Numbered from the stretch's first letter, positions 17,614 through 27,241 are shown. The stretch is DNA of 64,000 nt from Natronoflexus pectinivorans (GCF_004345615.1 NZ_SLWK01000006.1:62001-126000), one strand, 5' to 3'. Translations and numbers: made by a program. Notes: generated by a model from the letters alone, not told the origin.

Positions 17614-19764
17614 TTACTCAACAATCGTCATCTCTTCAATTAAGTGACCGGCACCTGCAAATTTGTCAATAATAAAAAGTACATATCTGATATCCACATT
17701 GATGCATTTTTGGAGCTCGGGTTCAAAGGCGATGTCACCGCTCATGGCTTCCCAGTTTCCGTCAAATGCCAATCCAATCAGTTCACCATTGCCATTGATG
17801 ACGGGACTTCCGGAGTTTCCTCCTGTTATATCGTTGTTGGTGGTAAAGTTTACATACATTCGTCCATCGGCATCTGCGTAACGACCATAGTTCTTATCGC
17901 GGTGCAGCTGCTTGAGTTTTTCAGGTACGTAAAACTCAAAATTATCCGGATCTTCTTTCTCCATCACTCCCTCAAGGGTGGTGTAATGCTTGTATATGAC
18001 GGCATCGCGGGGTTCATAGTCACCAACTGTTCCGTAACTAAGCCTCATGGTAAAATTGGCATCGGGATAAAAAACTTTATCAGGTTTCATCTCTTTTAAC
18101 CCTGCTATGAAAAGCCTGTTTGCTTCACTCAATTGGCGTTCTGCCTCCTGATTCATTCGCAAAAGTTCACGGTAGGTCTCAAAGGTTGAAATGCCAGCCT
18201 TATAAGCAGGGTCGTTGAGCAGCCTTCTTAACCTTGGACGATCCAGGAATGCATTTAAATCATCCTGATTCACAAAAAATGATCTGGAGAAGAAATAGGA
18301 GGCCATCGCCTCATAATCGCCCTGGTGTCTGCGAGGAATCTCTTTAAAAAACTTCGGATGAAATTCTTCAGGGATATTTTCTGCATACTCTCTTAGCATG
18401 GCAGCCATCACTTTTCTATCAAGTGGTGCATGATAGTCGCGGTAAAACTCTTCTGCTCTTTCTCTGAAATCAGAAATGGCCGTTTGAATTCCCTCTTCAT
18501 TTCCGTCTTTAAGAGCGTTTTCAAGTTCTCGTGCGTTAGATGCGAAGAAAAGCAGTTCAGTTCCTCTCAATAGAGTTTCACGCATGTAATTGTTTGCCTT
18601 GTAGTGGTCGGCTCTGTTTTCATAAGCCTGCTCCAACATTGCTAGCACTGCTCCATATCTCTCTTTTCGTGATTCATCCTGATTAACCCATTGCGCAAAT
18701 TCATTCTCCAATTCCCGTTTTTGATCCAAAACATTCAGTGCTTCAAGACCGCGATTCATGCCAATGCTGTTTTTCCAGTAATTGGAACTTCGTGAGAATT
18801 TAGTGGCATATTGAAGCCTTACTTTATCGTTTTCAGCCATGGCTTCAGCCCAAATGTCCTGCTTAACGCCACGTACATCTATCAATGTTTGATTGAAAAT
18901 ATTCATCCTCTCTTCAATTCCCCAGGACGAAAGATATCTCTGTGTGCTGCCGGGATATCCCAACGTCATAGCATAATCACCTTTTTCGTAACCTTTGATG
19001 GATATTGGTAAGTGGTGTTTTGGTTGATATGGTATATTGTCGCGACTGTATTCAGCCGGATTTCCGTCTGCATCGGCATACACTCGAAAAAGGGCAAAAT
19101 CACCGGTGTGGCGTGGCCACATCCAGTTATCGGTGTCGTATCCATATTTCCCGATGCTGCTGGGTGGTACACCAACCATGCGCACATCATTGAAAACCTC
19201 ATAAGCCACCATGAAATACTGGTTTCCGGCGAAAAAATCGCGTATCTGAATTTGATATCCGCTATCTTCCTGTTCTGCTGTAGTCAATTCTCTTATCCGT
19301 TCGTTGATGGCCGCTTGACGGGATTGTTCATTCATTCCATCTTCCACTACTGAAAGAACATCATCGGTTACATCCCGCATCCATTTCATAAAAGTCGCGG
19401 TGAGACCCGGAGCATGAAGTTCTTCCTCCAAATTTGCTGCCCAGAAACCATTGTCGAGGTAGTTGTTCTCCAATGTGCTTAACTCCTGAATCTGCCCATA
19501 GCCGCAATGGTGATTGGTTAGCAGGAGCCCTTTATCGCTGATCATTTCACCTGTACAGCCACGTCCAAAAATCACGATGGCATCTTTCATCGAAGATTCA
19601 TTCAGGCTGTAAATCTCTTCAGCTGTTAATTGGAGCCCCATCTGCTGCATGGTCTCCATATTTAATTTTTCCAGAAGGGGAAGCACCCACATTCCTTCAT
19701 CGGCTTTGGCATTGGCTAAAGCAATAACCATCAGAATGATAATACCCTTTAATATTTTTCTCAT
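17614..19764 (-). CDS. dpp7: S46-family dipeptidyl peptidase, DPP7 type
   Basis: 716-residue periplasmic serine exopeptidase that removes N-terminal dipeptides, supplying dipeptides to amino-acid-fermenting or proteolytic Bacteroidota. Signal peptide about 1-21. Catalytic His in TNHHCGYGQ (His85) and nucleophile Ser651 in GGNSGSPV; the S46 helical insert fills the middle. The residue 18 positions after the nucleophile, which decides specificity, is Gly669 (FDGNWEAMSGD). Gly here marks DPP7 (hydrophobic P1), whereas DPP11 has Arg (Asp/Glu P1). Monocistronic on the minus strand. The subtype follows from family knowledge and was not tested. Confidence 0.92.
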   Translation of the reverse strand: MRKILKGIIILMVIALANAKADEGMWVLPLLEKLNMETMQQMGLQLTAEEIYSLNESSMKDAIVIFGRGCTGEMISDKGLLLTNHHCGYGQIQELSTLENNYLDNGFWAANLEEELHAPGLTATFMKWMRDVTDDVLSVVEDGMNEQSRQAAINERIRELTTAEQEDSGYQIQIRDFFAGNQYFMVAYEVFNDVRMVGVPPSSIGKYGYDTDNWMWPRHTGDFALFRVYADADGNPAEYSRDNIPYQPKHHLPISIKGYEKGDYAMTLGYPGSTQRYLSSWGIEERMNIFNQTLIDVRGVKQDIWAEAMAENDKVRLQYATKFSRSSNYWKNSIGMNRGLEALNVLDQKRELENEFAQWVNQDESRKERYGAVLAMLEQAYENRADHYKANNYMRETLLRGTELLFFASNARELENALKDGNEEGIQTAISDFRERAEEFYRDYHAPLDRKVMAAMLREYAENIPEEFHPKFFKEIPRRHQGDYEAMASYFFSRSFFVNQDDLNAFLDRPRLRRLLNDPAYKAGISTFETYRELLRMNQEAERQLSEANRLFIAGLKEMKPDKVFYPDANFTMRLSYGTVGDYEPRDAVIYKHYTTLEGVMEKEDPDNFEFYVPEKLKQLHRDKNYGRYADADGRMYVNFTTNNDITGGNSGSPVINGNGELIGLAFDGNWEAMSGDIAFEPELQKCINVDIRYVLFIIDKFAGAGHLIEEMTIVE

Positions 19765-20011
19765 TTTACAAAGTTGAATAATCTTGTTTTAACACATCAT
19801 TAAAGCACTAAATATAGAAGTTTTTAAAAACAGAACAACTGAAATTTATCCGGTATAAGAATTAAGTAACTTTAAATTCACTTTTTTTAACCCTTTGTCA
19901 ACAAAAAAGCGATAAACGTCAAAGAAAATGCTTAGTTAATAAAACAATTATTGTTATTAAAAACTAAAAGGAGCACCTTTAAATATTATATTAATCTTAA
20001 ATCAAACTATT

Positions 20012-20470
20012 ATGAGAAAGAAAATTTTATTCGTGCTAGCATTGGTGGTTATTGGTACTGCCACATCATTTGGTCAATGGAGATTTGGTGGTGGATTATC
20101 ATTAGGAACAGAAGCGGATGCCGGAGATTTAGGCTTCGGGCTAAGTCCACGTGCTGACTATACCATCAACGAAAATTTTAGAGTTGCAAGTAACTTCACC
20201 TATTGGTTTGTTGATTCTGACTATACCTCTTGGGCCTTAAACGGAGATGTACATTATACTTTTGCCGGGGATGAGGAATTAAATTTCTATGGACTTGCAG
20301 GTTTGAATTATTCGAAATTAAGTTCTAGTTTTGGTGGATTAAGTGTATCAAGCAGTGAAATAGGGTTAAACCTAGGTGCCGGAGCTAATATGGGGATGTT
20401 TTTTGGAGAGATTAAATATGAAACTACTTGGACTGGGCAACTTGTGTTGTCGGTTGGTGTTTTGTTTTAG
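20012..20470 (+). CDS. Small outer-membrane beta-barrel protein
   Basis: 152 residues with a classic signal peptide (MRKKILFVLALVVIGTATSFGQ). The mature part is about 130 residues of alternating strands ending in the barrel-type terminal Phe (LSVGVLF), typical of 8-stranded OmpX/OprF-N-like barrels. Strongly expressed genes of this sort are common in Bacteroidota; a good terminator follows. Ligand or role unknown. Confidence 0.75.
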   Translation: MRKKILFVLALVVIGTATSFGQWRFGGGLSLGTEADAGDLGFGLSPRADYTINENFRVASNFTYWFVDSDYTSWALNGDVHYTFAGDEELNFYGLAGLNYSKLSSSFGGLSVSSSEIGLNLGAGANMGMFFGEIKYETTWTGQLVLSVGVLF

Positions 20471-20495
20471 ATATGAGTTCTTTAAATATAGAAGA

Positions 20496-20523
20496 AATGC
20501 TGTCGTGAGACAGCATTTTTTTT
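20496..20523 (+). terminator. Rho-independent terminator of the small barrel gene
   Basis: Perfect 9-bp stem AATGCTGTC-GTGA-GACAGCATT followed by a run of T, 25 bases after the stop codon. It also separates the barrel gene from the convergent rnhB. Confidence 0.9.
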
Positions 20524-20538
20524 ACAAAATAATCGATA

Positions 20539-21162
20539 TTAAAGTCCCAGACTCAATTGCCCATCCGTTAATCGAAAAGTTTTTCTGTGAAGAGGTGATA
20601 TTCCGTTGGCCGTAATTCCTTCTCTGTGAGTTTTTGTTGGATAACCTTTGTTTTTATCCCATCCATAGAATGGATATTGTTCATGAGCTGCATCCATCAG
20701 TTCATCACGATGAGTTTTGGCCAGAATGCTTGCCGCAGCAATGGAAAGATAAGTAGCATCACCTTTTATTACGCATTGATGCGAAAGGCCGTCATAAGGA
20801 TAAAAGCGATTCCCATCAATTAATAGAAACTCAGGTTTTACCGATAGTTGCCCAACTGCTTTATGCATGGCCAGAATGGAGGCTTTTAGAATATTGATCT
20901 TGTCAATCTCTTCATTGTCGACTAAGGCAACAGCCCAACTGATGGCTTCTTTCTCAATTATTTCACGTAACTCCATCCTCTTTTTATGCGACAGCTGTTT
21001 GGAGTCGTTCAAAAATGGATGACTAAAATTGTCCGGCAGTATGACTGCAGCAGCTACCACCGGTCCTGCCAGACAGCCCCGACCAGCCTCATCGCATCCT
21101 GCCTCCAGCCTCCCCGGTAGAAGAGATGATTTCAGTGGATGTTTCAGTAACTTACCTGACAT
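20539..21162 (-). CDS. rnhB: Ribonuclease HII
   Basis: 207-residue cytosolic endonuclease that cuts RNA in RNA-DNA hybrids, including single embedded ribonucleotides. The catalytic motif [19 protein letters not shown] supplies the Asp-Glu-Gly of family 2 enzymes; further conserved acidic residues lie in LLIDGNRF and [10 protein letters not shown]. Start at 21162 gives the usual short N-terminal extension. An RNase HI gene (rnhA) is also present at 42931. Confidence 0.95.
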   Translation of the reverse strand: MSGKLLKHPLKSSLLPGRLEAGCDEAGRGCLAGPVVAAAVILPDNFSHPFLNDSKQLSHKKRMELREIIEKEAISWAVALVDNEEIDKINILKASILAMHKAVGQLSVKPEFLLIDGNRFYPYDGLSHQCVIKGDATYLSIAAASILAKTHRDELMDAAHEQYPFYGWDKNKGYPTKTHREGITANGISPLHRKTFRLTDGQLSLGL

Positions 21163-21216
21163 GTTATAACCACATAAGACATTTAAGAAAATTTAAGAGT
21201 TTTCCTCACTGGGAGC

Positions 21217-21264
21217 TTAACCTTAAACTTAGAACTTCAAACTTTGAACCTAAAACTTAAACAA
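21217..21264 (-). repeat. Heptamer array 2, directly after the M28 gene stop codon
   Basis: On the minus strand: ATTGTTT, AAGTTTT, AGGTTCA, AAGTTTG, AAGTTCT, AAGTTTA, AGGTTAA, a 7-bp periodic array of the form NRGTTYN beginning at the base after the stop codon. Confidence 0.65.
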
Positions 21265-22263
21265 TCACTTCTCCCTATAAATCACCTCCATTACAGTTTG
21301 TCCTACTGCTTTTAATGTGGCTTTGTCAATGATGTCCATATTATCGGCATGGGTATGCCAGTAACTACCAAAGCTGGTTGGAGAGGTAGGGTCGTGCTGA
21401 ATGATGTTGACACTTGGGATGTTCAGATGCTTATAAACGTATACGTGATCGTCGGTGATAAGGCCACCAATTCCGAAGTTAAACCACGCACCATAACCCA
21501 GTTCATGAGCGATGTTCCAAATGTGATCCACCAACCGGGGAGCAAAGCGAAGACTGTGCTGTTCTCTGTAAAATTGGGCATCTTTAGCTCCAACCATATC
21601 CAGCAGAATGCCAAAGCGGGCGTAATAATTTCTCACATGAGGATTTTGACCCCAATACTGACTTCCCAGACACCAGGTGTCTGGTCGATATGGAACATGG
21701 ATATGATCCGGAATTCCGTAATCCTCGGCATCAAAAAAGATGATATCAATGCCCGGATGGGTTGGGTTTTCTTGCAGATGTCGAGCAATCTCAAGAAGAA
21801 CCCCCACTCCGCTACCTCCGTCGTTGGCTCCCAAAATTGGCGTGTTACGCATGGCAGGGTCAGGATCATGATCTGCAAAAGGCCTTGTATCCCAGTGCGC
21901 AAATAGTAAAAGCCTTTCACTCTTTTCAGGTTGAAACTGCCCGATGATGTTTCTGATGTTTAATCGTGTATTATCGAAGGCCCTCACTTCAGCTTCTTGT
22001 ACTATTACGTCGGCACCGAACCTCTCTAAAGTTGCAGCCAAATACTCAGCACAGGCAATGTGCTCCGGGGTATTTGGAACCCTGGGTCCAAAACTCACCT
22101 GCTTTTCAATAAAATAGTAAGCAGAATCAGCATTGAATTCCGGAGTAACTAAATCAGGCTTTTCAACAGTCGCAACAACAGAACGTTGTTGATTTCCGGA
22201 TCCCTGACCACATGCTATTAAAAGCAGGGGGATAGCCACCAAAAATAATACACTATTCTTCAT
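21265..22263 (-). CDS. M28-family lipoprotein, glutaminyl-peptide cyclotransferase-like
   Basis: 332 residues. Lipoprotein signal with Cys18 (LLIAC). The zinc-peptidase fold has metal ligands in FAHWDTRPFAD (His123, Asp125), Asp148 in GANDGGSGVG, Glu180/Asp181 in FFDAEDYG and a His in ITDDHVYV. The stretch DTWCLGSQYW is characteristic of the glutaminyl cyclase branch of M28, which converts N-terminal Gln to pyroglutamate. In Bacteroidota this activity modifies signal-peptidase-processed secreted proteins, and a periplasmic location fits. Aminopeptidase activity remains possible. Confidence 0.82.
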   Translation of the reverse strand: MKNSVLFLVAIPLLLIACGQGSGNQQRSVVATVEKPDLVTPEFNADSAYYFIEKQVSFGPRVPNTPEHIACAEYLAATLERFGADVIVQEAEVRAFDNTRLNIRNIIGQFQPEKSERLLLFAHWDTRPFADHDPDPAMRNTPILGANDGGSGVGVLLEIARHLQENPTHPGIDIIFFDAEDYGIPDHIHVPYRPDTWCLGSQYWGQNPHVRNYYARFGILLDMVGAKDAQFYREQHSLRFAPRLVDHIWNIAHELGYGAWFNFGIGGLITDDHVYVYKHLNIPSVNIIQHDPTSPTSFGSYWHTHADNMDIIDKATLKAVGQTVMEVIYREK

Positions 22264-22292
22264 CCGATAATATTTTCTTTAGTACAATACAA

Positions 22293-22460
22293 CAATAGAT
22301 CGTTAGACTCAAAGATTATTAAAATGATACTGAGCACAGCGAAGTCCCGCTCAGCGGGATTAGACAAAAGCAAACACTTAATTATAAGCAAATTACGTGC
22401 CTCACAAGTGTTTTTTCATATGTCTGGAAATCAAATAGATATAAAAGCTTAACGAACTAT
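22293..22460 (+). mobile_element. MITE family 1, copy B (with nested palindrome)
   Basis: 168 bp from CAATAGATCGTTAGACT to TTAACGAACTAT, flanked by CAATACAA (22285-22292) and TAATACAA (22461-22468), a 7/8 direct repeat. Longer than its relatives because of an inserted stretch containing the palindrome TCCCG-CTCAG-CGGGA near 22345-22359. Confidence 0.75.
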
Positions 22461-22578
22461 TAATACAATAGATATTTAAAATTTTAGAACTACAGGCACC
22501 AGATACGAGCAAAACTCATATCGTCTGCCTATTAATCAAAACCCTCAAACACACTCCAAGCATCTGATAAAAAACATA

Positions 22579-22635
22579 CAACAAACTCTAAACAATCAAC
22601 CCAGAACCATAAACTTAGAACTTTGAACCTCAAAC
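22579..22635 (-). repeat. Heptamer array 3, directly after the cysS stop codon
   Basis: On the minus strand: AAGTTTG? then AGGTTCA, AAGTTCT, AAGTTTA, TGGTTCT, GGGTTGA, TTGTTTA, GAGTTTG: 7-bp period with invariant GTT in each unit. It begins at the stop codon of cysS. Confidence 0.65.
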
Positions 22636-24105
22636 TTATTTAACCTCCCAAGTCGCTCCCTCCTTGCCATCTTTAACCACAATTCCCATTGCAAGTAATT
22701 CATCCCTGATTTTATCAGCTGTTGCCCAATCTTTATTCATTTTTGCCTGTTGACGAATGTTGAGAACCAGATCCATTACCCCGGAAAGCGTTTCGGAAGT
22801 TTCTTCAGCTGCTGTTTCTGTTTCAAGGCCAAGAATTTCTACAACCAATAACCTAAACAGGTCGTGCAGCTGTTTCACTGAGTTTTCAGACATTTCAATT
22901 TTGCCTGCCACTGCTGAATTGATGGCTTTAACAGCATCAAACAAATGAGCAATCAAAACAGGGGTGTTTAGATCATCGTTAAGTGCCTCAAAGCACTTAT
23001 CGCTCCATTCTTCAACATTGAATTGGTCATTTTTCCCGGCTTTAATTTTTTCAATTTGAGCCATGCCTTCCATCAGGCGTTTCAACCCTTTGCCTGCCGC
23101 TTCCAGCGCTTCATTTGAGAAATCAACGGTGCTCCGGTAATGTGCCTGAAGAATGAAAAAACGGATGGTCATTGGTGTCCAGGCTTGCTTTAGCAATTGA
23201 TGCTTGCCAGTGAAAAACTCCTCTAATGTAATGAAGTTCCCAAGTGATTTACCCATCTTTTGACCGTTGATGGTAATCATGTTGTTGTGCATCCAGTATT
23301 TTGCCGGACCATGTCCGTGGGCAATGACGCTTTGAGCTATTTCACATTCATGATGAGGAAACAGCAAATCCATGCCGCCTCCGTGAATGTCAAAGGTTTC
23401 TCCCAGATATCGGGCACTCATGGCGGTACATTCTAGGTGCCATCCGGGAAATCCATCACTGTATTTAGACGGCCAACGCATGATATGCGTTGGGCTGGCC
23501 TTTTTCCATAAGGCAAAATCAAAACTGTTCTTTTTCTCGCTCTGTCCTTCCAGATCTCGGGTTGAACTGTACAAATCTTCTAGAACACGCCCCGATAGCA
23601 CGCCATATTTATGTTCTTTGTTGTATTTTTCAACATCAAAATAAACCGAGCCATTGCTCTCGTAGGCATATCCTTTCTCAAGAATTTTTTCAACAATCCC
23701 CAGCTGTTCAATAATATGGCCAGAGGCACGCGGCTCAATGGACGGGCTCTTTACATTCAGGAGTTTCATGAATTCATGATAACGGTCTGTATAGTACTGA
23801 ACCACCTCCATGGGCTCCAATTGTTCCAGTCGAGCTTTCTTGGCAATCTTATCTTCCCCTTCATCGGCGTCATTCTCCAGGTGCCCCACATCGGTAATGT
23901 TTCTTATATAGCGAACTTTATAGCCTAAATGTTGAAGATAGCGGTATAGAATATCAAAAGTGATGGCAGGCCTTGCATGACCAAGATGCGGGTCTCCATA
24001 AACTGTGGGACCGCATACGTACAATCCCACATTTGGAGTATTTAAAGGTTCGAAAAGTTCAATTTTTCGGGATAGAGAATTGAATATTTTTAAATTTTTA
24101 TGCAT
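22636..24105 (-). CDS. cysS: Cysteinyl-tRNA synthetase
   Basis: 489-residue class I synthetase charging tRNA-Cys. The HIGH box is GDPHLGHAR (about 37-45), the KMSKS loop [12 protein letters not shown]. The catalytic zinc is held by Cys in VCGPTVY, Cys in WHLECTAM, and His/Cys in PHHECEIAQ, all present. The DALR and C-terminal anticodon regions are intact. A near-consensus minus-strand -7 box (TAACTTAG) lies about 40 bases upstream of the start. Confidence 0.96.
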   Translation of the reverse strand: MHKNLKIFNSLSRKIELFEPLNTPNVGLYVCGPTVYGDPHLGHARPAITFDILYRYLQHLGYKVRYIRNITDVGHLENDADEGEDKIAKKARLEQLEPMEVVQYYTDRYHEFMKLLNVKSPSIEPRASGHIIEQLGIVEKILEKGYAYESNGSVYFDVEKYNKEHKYGVLSGRVLEDLYSSTRDLEGQSEKKNSFDFALWKKASPTHIMRWPSKYSDGFPGWHLECTAMSARYLGETFDIHGGGMDLLFPHHECEIAQSVIAHGHGPAKYWMHNNMITINGQKMGKSLGNFITLEEFFTGKHQLLKQAWTPMTIRFFILQAHYRSTVDFSNEALEAAGKGLKRLMEGMAQIEKIKAGKNDQFNVEEWSDKCFEALNDDLNTPVLIAHLFDAVKAINSAVAGKIEMSENSVKQLHDLFRLLVVEILGLETETAAEETSETLSGVMDLVLNIRQQAKMNKDWATADKIRDELLAMGIVVKDGKEGATWEVK

Positions 24106-24418
24106 AACTTTATTAATGAAAATCTGATATAAGCCGCTAAGTTACAAAAAATGAAATGAAACCTGTATCAATAAACGCCGACAAGATTTAATGTATAACC
24201 ATTTTTTGTTATGTGCAGCATTGTCAGAAGAGTAGCGTGTTTGATTATGCGTTGGGTTATATTATTATCAGATGATATCATCATATGAGAACTCTGCTCG
24301 ACCCGAGGATGTTAATTTGTGTGCAAAAACTAAAACATTTTACATTGTGACTGCGTAATAATTTAGGTTGTATTTTTAAACCATAGTTATTTTTATTAAA
24401 CCAAAACATAAAAGCAAG
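24106..24418. other. Divergent intergenic gap
   Basis: 313 bases between cysS and the divergent T9SS cargo gene. AT-rich, with the short palindromic word GATGATATCATC near 24272; no gene and no convincing promoter box for the plus strand. Confidence 0.45.
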
Positions 24419-26986
24419 ATGAAAAAACATTTACTGTTTACTGTTTCTGTGTTATTTCTTTTTATGCTCGGAAACATATTAACCAATGCGCAGTTTGCGC
24501 AAATACCCAATCATGATTTTTCTGAATGGGAGGATAAATTTCTTATGAGTAAGCCACAGGGATGGCATACAGAAGTTGCCCCTGAGGGGGTTAGTTCCAT
24601 CCAAAAGAGTGAAAATGCAGTTGACGGCAATTTTTCAGTTGAATTTACTACCGTTGAGGATTTGAAAGATGAAGATGATCCATTTATTGGATTTGCGATT
24701 TTAGGGGATTTTAATGAAGATGGGCCGATAGGTTCTCCATGGGAAAATACAGCTGATAAGTTTCACTTCTCAGCTCGCTATGATGTAAAAGAAAATGACG
24801 CAGCATTAGCTGTAGTTATCTTATATTCAGATAGTGACCCTATCGGAGTTGGTTTCCTGGAAATTACCGGCAATTCAGATGCGTGGGAGACTTTTGAAGT
24901 TCCAATTGATTTTACAGGAGGAACACCGACTGCTGCCGATGCAATTTTTGTGGCTTTTTTAAGCAGTGCCATTGATGTTGTTTATGAGATAGTAGGAGTT
25001 ACACCAGGAGAATACTCTCCTGTTGTTGGGTCTTACTTAAATGTAGATCAGGTTTATCTTACCCTTGGAGAAGATCCAACGCCTATCAGCATTACAAATG
25101 GAAGTTTCGAAGAGTGGGAAGATGTGTTTGTTTACGAGCCTGTTGGCTGGGGATCATATAATTTGGAAGTATCAGATGGTCTTCTACCAGTAACAAAGTT
25201 TGACGAAGACGGAGTATCAGGAGTGAAAATAACCAATGTAATGTCCGATTGGGGTGATCTGGTAGGTGTTCTGTTTTTGCAGGACAATGATTTTGTCAGA
25301 GGGGTTGCATATACTGCGGATGCCCCGCCTGCAATACTTATTAGTTATAAATATGAACCGACAGGAGCGCCAGAAGCAAGCCTCTATGTTACATTTTACG
25401 GAACAAGAGATGGGGAAGAAGCAGAACAGGGAGGTGGTTGGTTTCCTTTAGAACCTAGCGAGGAATTTGTTCAGAAGGGATTCCAGTTGCATGATTTTGA
25501 TAACGATTTCACCCCCGAAAGACTAAGGATTAACCTTTGGTTGGGAGAAAATAACGAAGGGAGTGTTCTTTATGTATCAAATCTTGAGTTTGCCGAAGTA
25601 TATGACATCACCTTCAGAGTAAACGATCAGGATACTGGAAGTCCTGTGCAATGGGCAAATATCTATATTGAAGGTCATCAATGGCCTTGGCAAACAGGAG
25701 ATAACGGCATAGCAGACATTCCGCTACCCATAGGCAATTACAACTTTACAATTTCTGCAATGGGGTATAATACCTATACAGGAACGATTAATGTGACAGA
25801 AAATGACGATGTATTTGTTTTAATGACCCCGTTTGTGCCGGATCCTAATGAATTATTTATAGATATAAATGATGGAGATGCCGACAACGTTTACTTCGAG
25901 GGAGACTTTTTCAGTGCCAATATAACACTCCCACCCACTGACCCCGCGATCCCCGATAATTCAGAATTGGTTTTTTCTGTTGTGCTGTTTTCCGGCCCGG
26001 ATACCTATTTCGAAGCGAGTGAAGTTCCTAATGTTTTTTCCGACACGCCTGTTGTTTCTAAAATTAATGGGAATGCTTTTTCAATAAGTGGAGACATTGG
26101 CAACAACGATGTTACCGGAGTAATAGGATTGAAAATAACAGGAATCATGATTGACATGGGTCCTGGAGGTATGGTTGAGCAACCACTTCCCGAACCAATA
26201 GTATTTCCTGTTTTCGACACTTATGAGTATGCTTATTATTCCCAACAAGGCAGTGACAGAGGTATGGCCATTGTAGGCGTTTCAATTCCGGATGGAGATA
26301 TCACTTCACATCCTCACTTTAGTCAGATACATGATCTGTATAATACCGATGAAGGCATAACTTTTATAAGGGAAGACCATGGATCCATCTACTTCCCATG
26401 GCTCAATATCATCGACAACAGAGATCAACTGGCGCAACTTAGCGATGGGTTAAATATTTCTGCCGCCCCTAACGGTCAGGGCTTTTTTGTGGAGGTTGAT
26501 CTTAATATATTGCCATTTCTACAATCTCACTGGGTGGATGTTGCTTTAGGAAATATTCCTGAAGGCACTGCTGTGGATGATATAATGGTGGTTCGCACTC
26601 AATTTGGAGAAACCGGAAGCCCGGCATCACCTGAAGCAAACAATACTGATGACTTTTATCTGGAGGACGGTGTGTTTTCTTTCAGGATTCATGGTGGATT
26701 CAGTCGATACTCTTTGGTTATAGAAGACGAATCAGTTTCTGTTCCCAATGCAGAACTACCATCTGTTTCAATATTTCCAAATCCCTTTAGCAATCAGATA
26801 TCTATTTCTTCAGCCGAGGGTATAAAAGAGATAAGAATGACATCGATCAACGGTCAAACTCTTATTCAGGAACACATGGATGGTAAAAACAGCATTGCCA
26901 CAAGCCACTTGCCGGCAGGCTTTTATATTGTGACTCTTGTTTTGGAAGATGGCAGTGTAATTAATAAACCTATGATTAAAAAATAA
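24419..26986 (+). CDS. Large secreted multidomain protein with T9SS sorting domain
   Basis: 855 residues. Signal peptide about 1-25 (ends TNAQ). Two similar units, each opening with an EWED...P.GW motif (FSEWEDKF at about 35; FEEWEDVF at about 235), look like tandem PCMD/carbohydrate-binding-type beta domains. A carboxypeptidase-regulatory-like (CarboxypepD_reg) domain follows near 395-465 (NDQDTGSPVQWANIYIEG). The last 80 residues are a type A T9SS C-terminal domain (VSIFPNPFSNQISI ... LPAGFYIV ... KPMIKK), so the protein is exported across the outer membrane by T9SS and probably anchored to the surface. No catalytic motif was recognised; the role is inferred to be binding or structural. Confidence 0.8.
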   Translation: MKKHLLFTVSVLFLFMLGNILTNAQFAQIPNHDFSEWEDKFLMSKPQGWHTEVAPEGVSSIQKSENAVDGNFSVEFTTVEDLKDEDDPFIGFAILGDFNEDGPIGSPWENTADKFHFSARYDVKENDAALAVVILYSDSDPIGVGFLEITGNSDAWETFEVPIDFTGGTPTAADAIFVAFLSSAIDVVYEIVGVTPGEYSPVVGSYLNVDQVYLTLGEDPTPISITNGSFEEWEDVFVYEPVGWGSYNLEVSDGLLPVTKFDEDGVSGVKITNVMSDWGDLVGVLFLQDNDFVRGVAYTADAPPAILISYKYEPTGAPEASLYVTFYGTRDGEEAEQGGGWFPLEPSEEFVQKGFQLHDFDNDFTPERLRINLWLGENNEGSVLYVSNLEFAEVYDITFRVNDQDTGSPVQWANIYIEGHQWPWQTGDNGIADIPLPIGNYNFTISAMGYNTYTGTINVTENDDVFVLMTPFVPDPNELFIDINDGDADNVYFEGDFFSANITLPPTDPAIPDNSELVFSVVLFSGPDTYFEASEVPNVFSDTPVVSKINGNAFSISGDIGNNDVTGVIGLKITGIMIDMGPGGMVEQPLPEPIVFPVFDTYEYAYYSQQGSDRGMAIVGVSIPDGDITSHPHFSQIHDLYNTDEGITFIREDHGSIYFPWLNIIDNRDQLAQLSDGLNISAAPNGQGFFVEVDLNILPFLQSHWVDVALGNIPEGTAVDDIMVVRTQFGETGSPASPEANNTDDFYLEDGVFSFRIHGGFSRYSLVIEDESVSVPNAELPSVSIFPNPFSNQISISSAEGIKEIRMTSINGQTLIQEHMDGKNSIATSHLPAGFYIVTLVLEDGSVINKPMIKK

Positions 26987-27030
26987 ATTTCAGTTTACCT
27001 TATATAAGTAGAGCTGACTAAGTAAGATTT

Positions 27031-27074
27031 AACCACAAAGATCACAAAGGAAATCCCTGGTGCTCTTTGTGGTT
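27031..27074. repeat. AACCACAAAG inverted-repeat element, short form
   Basis: AACCACAAAG (27031-27040) and CTTTGTGGTT (27065-27074) are the same 10-bp ends as the 96-bp unit at 12826, with most of the interior missing. It lies 44 bases after the T9SS cargo gene and could form a terminator-like hairpin. Confidence 0.6.
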
Positions 27075-27096
27075 ATTTTATATGTATGCAATCGTT

Positions 27097-27241
27097 CAAT
27101 AGATCGTTAGTCCCGAATATCTCGGGATTAGATTATTAGATATAAGACGCAAGTAAATTCCTTATTAGAAGCTGATTATGCACCACTACAGCAAATCCAT
27201 AAACGCTTGATATTTAAGTGAATAAAAACATAACGAACTGT
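27097..27241 (+). mobile_element. MITE family 1, copy C (perfect 8-bp duplication)
   Basis: 145 bp from CAATAGATCGTTAG to TAACGAACTGT. Flanked on both sides by CAATCGTT (27089-27096 and 27242-27249), an exact 8-bp direct repeat. A palindrome TCCCGAATATCTCGGGA interrupts the element just after the left terminal repeat (27111-27127). Confidence 0.8.

Larger units (their letters stand above)
22264..22635. other. Intergenic gap with MITE copy B and heptamer array 3
   Basis: 372 bases between two minus-strand genes. About half is MITE family 1 copy B (22293-22460) and the last 57 bases are a heptamer array after the cysS stop. The stretch between (22470-22575) shows no signals. Confidence 0.6.

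Noticed and set aside
17545-22635. CRISPR-like or other spacer array
   Set aside because: The heptamer arrays are too short-period, degenerate, and have no spacers or cas genes.
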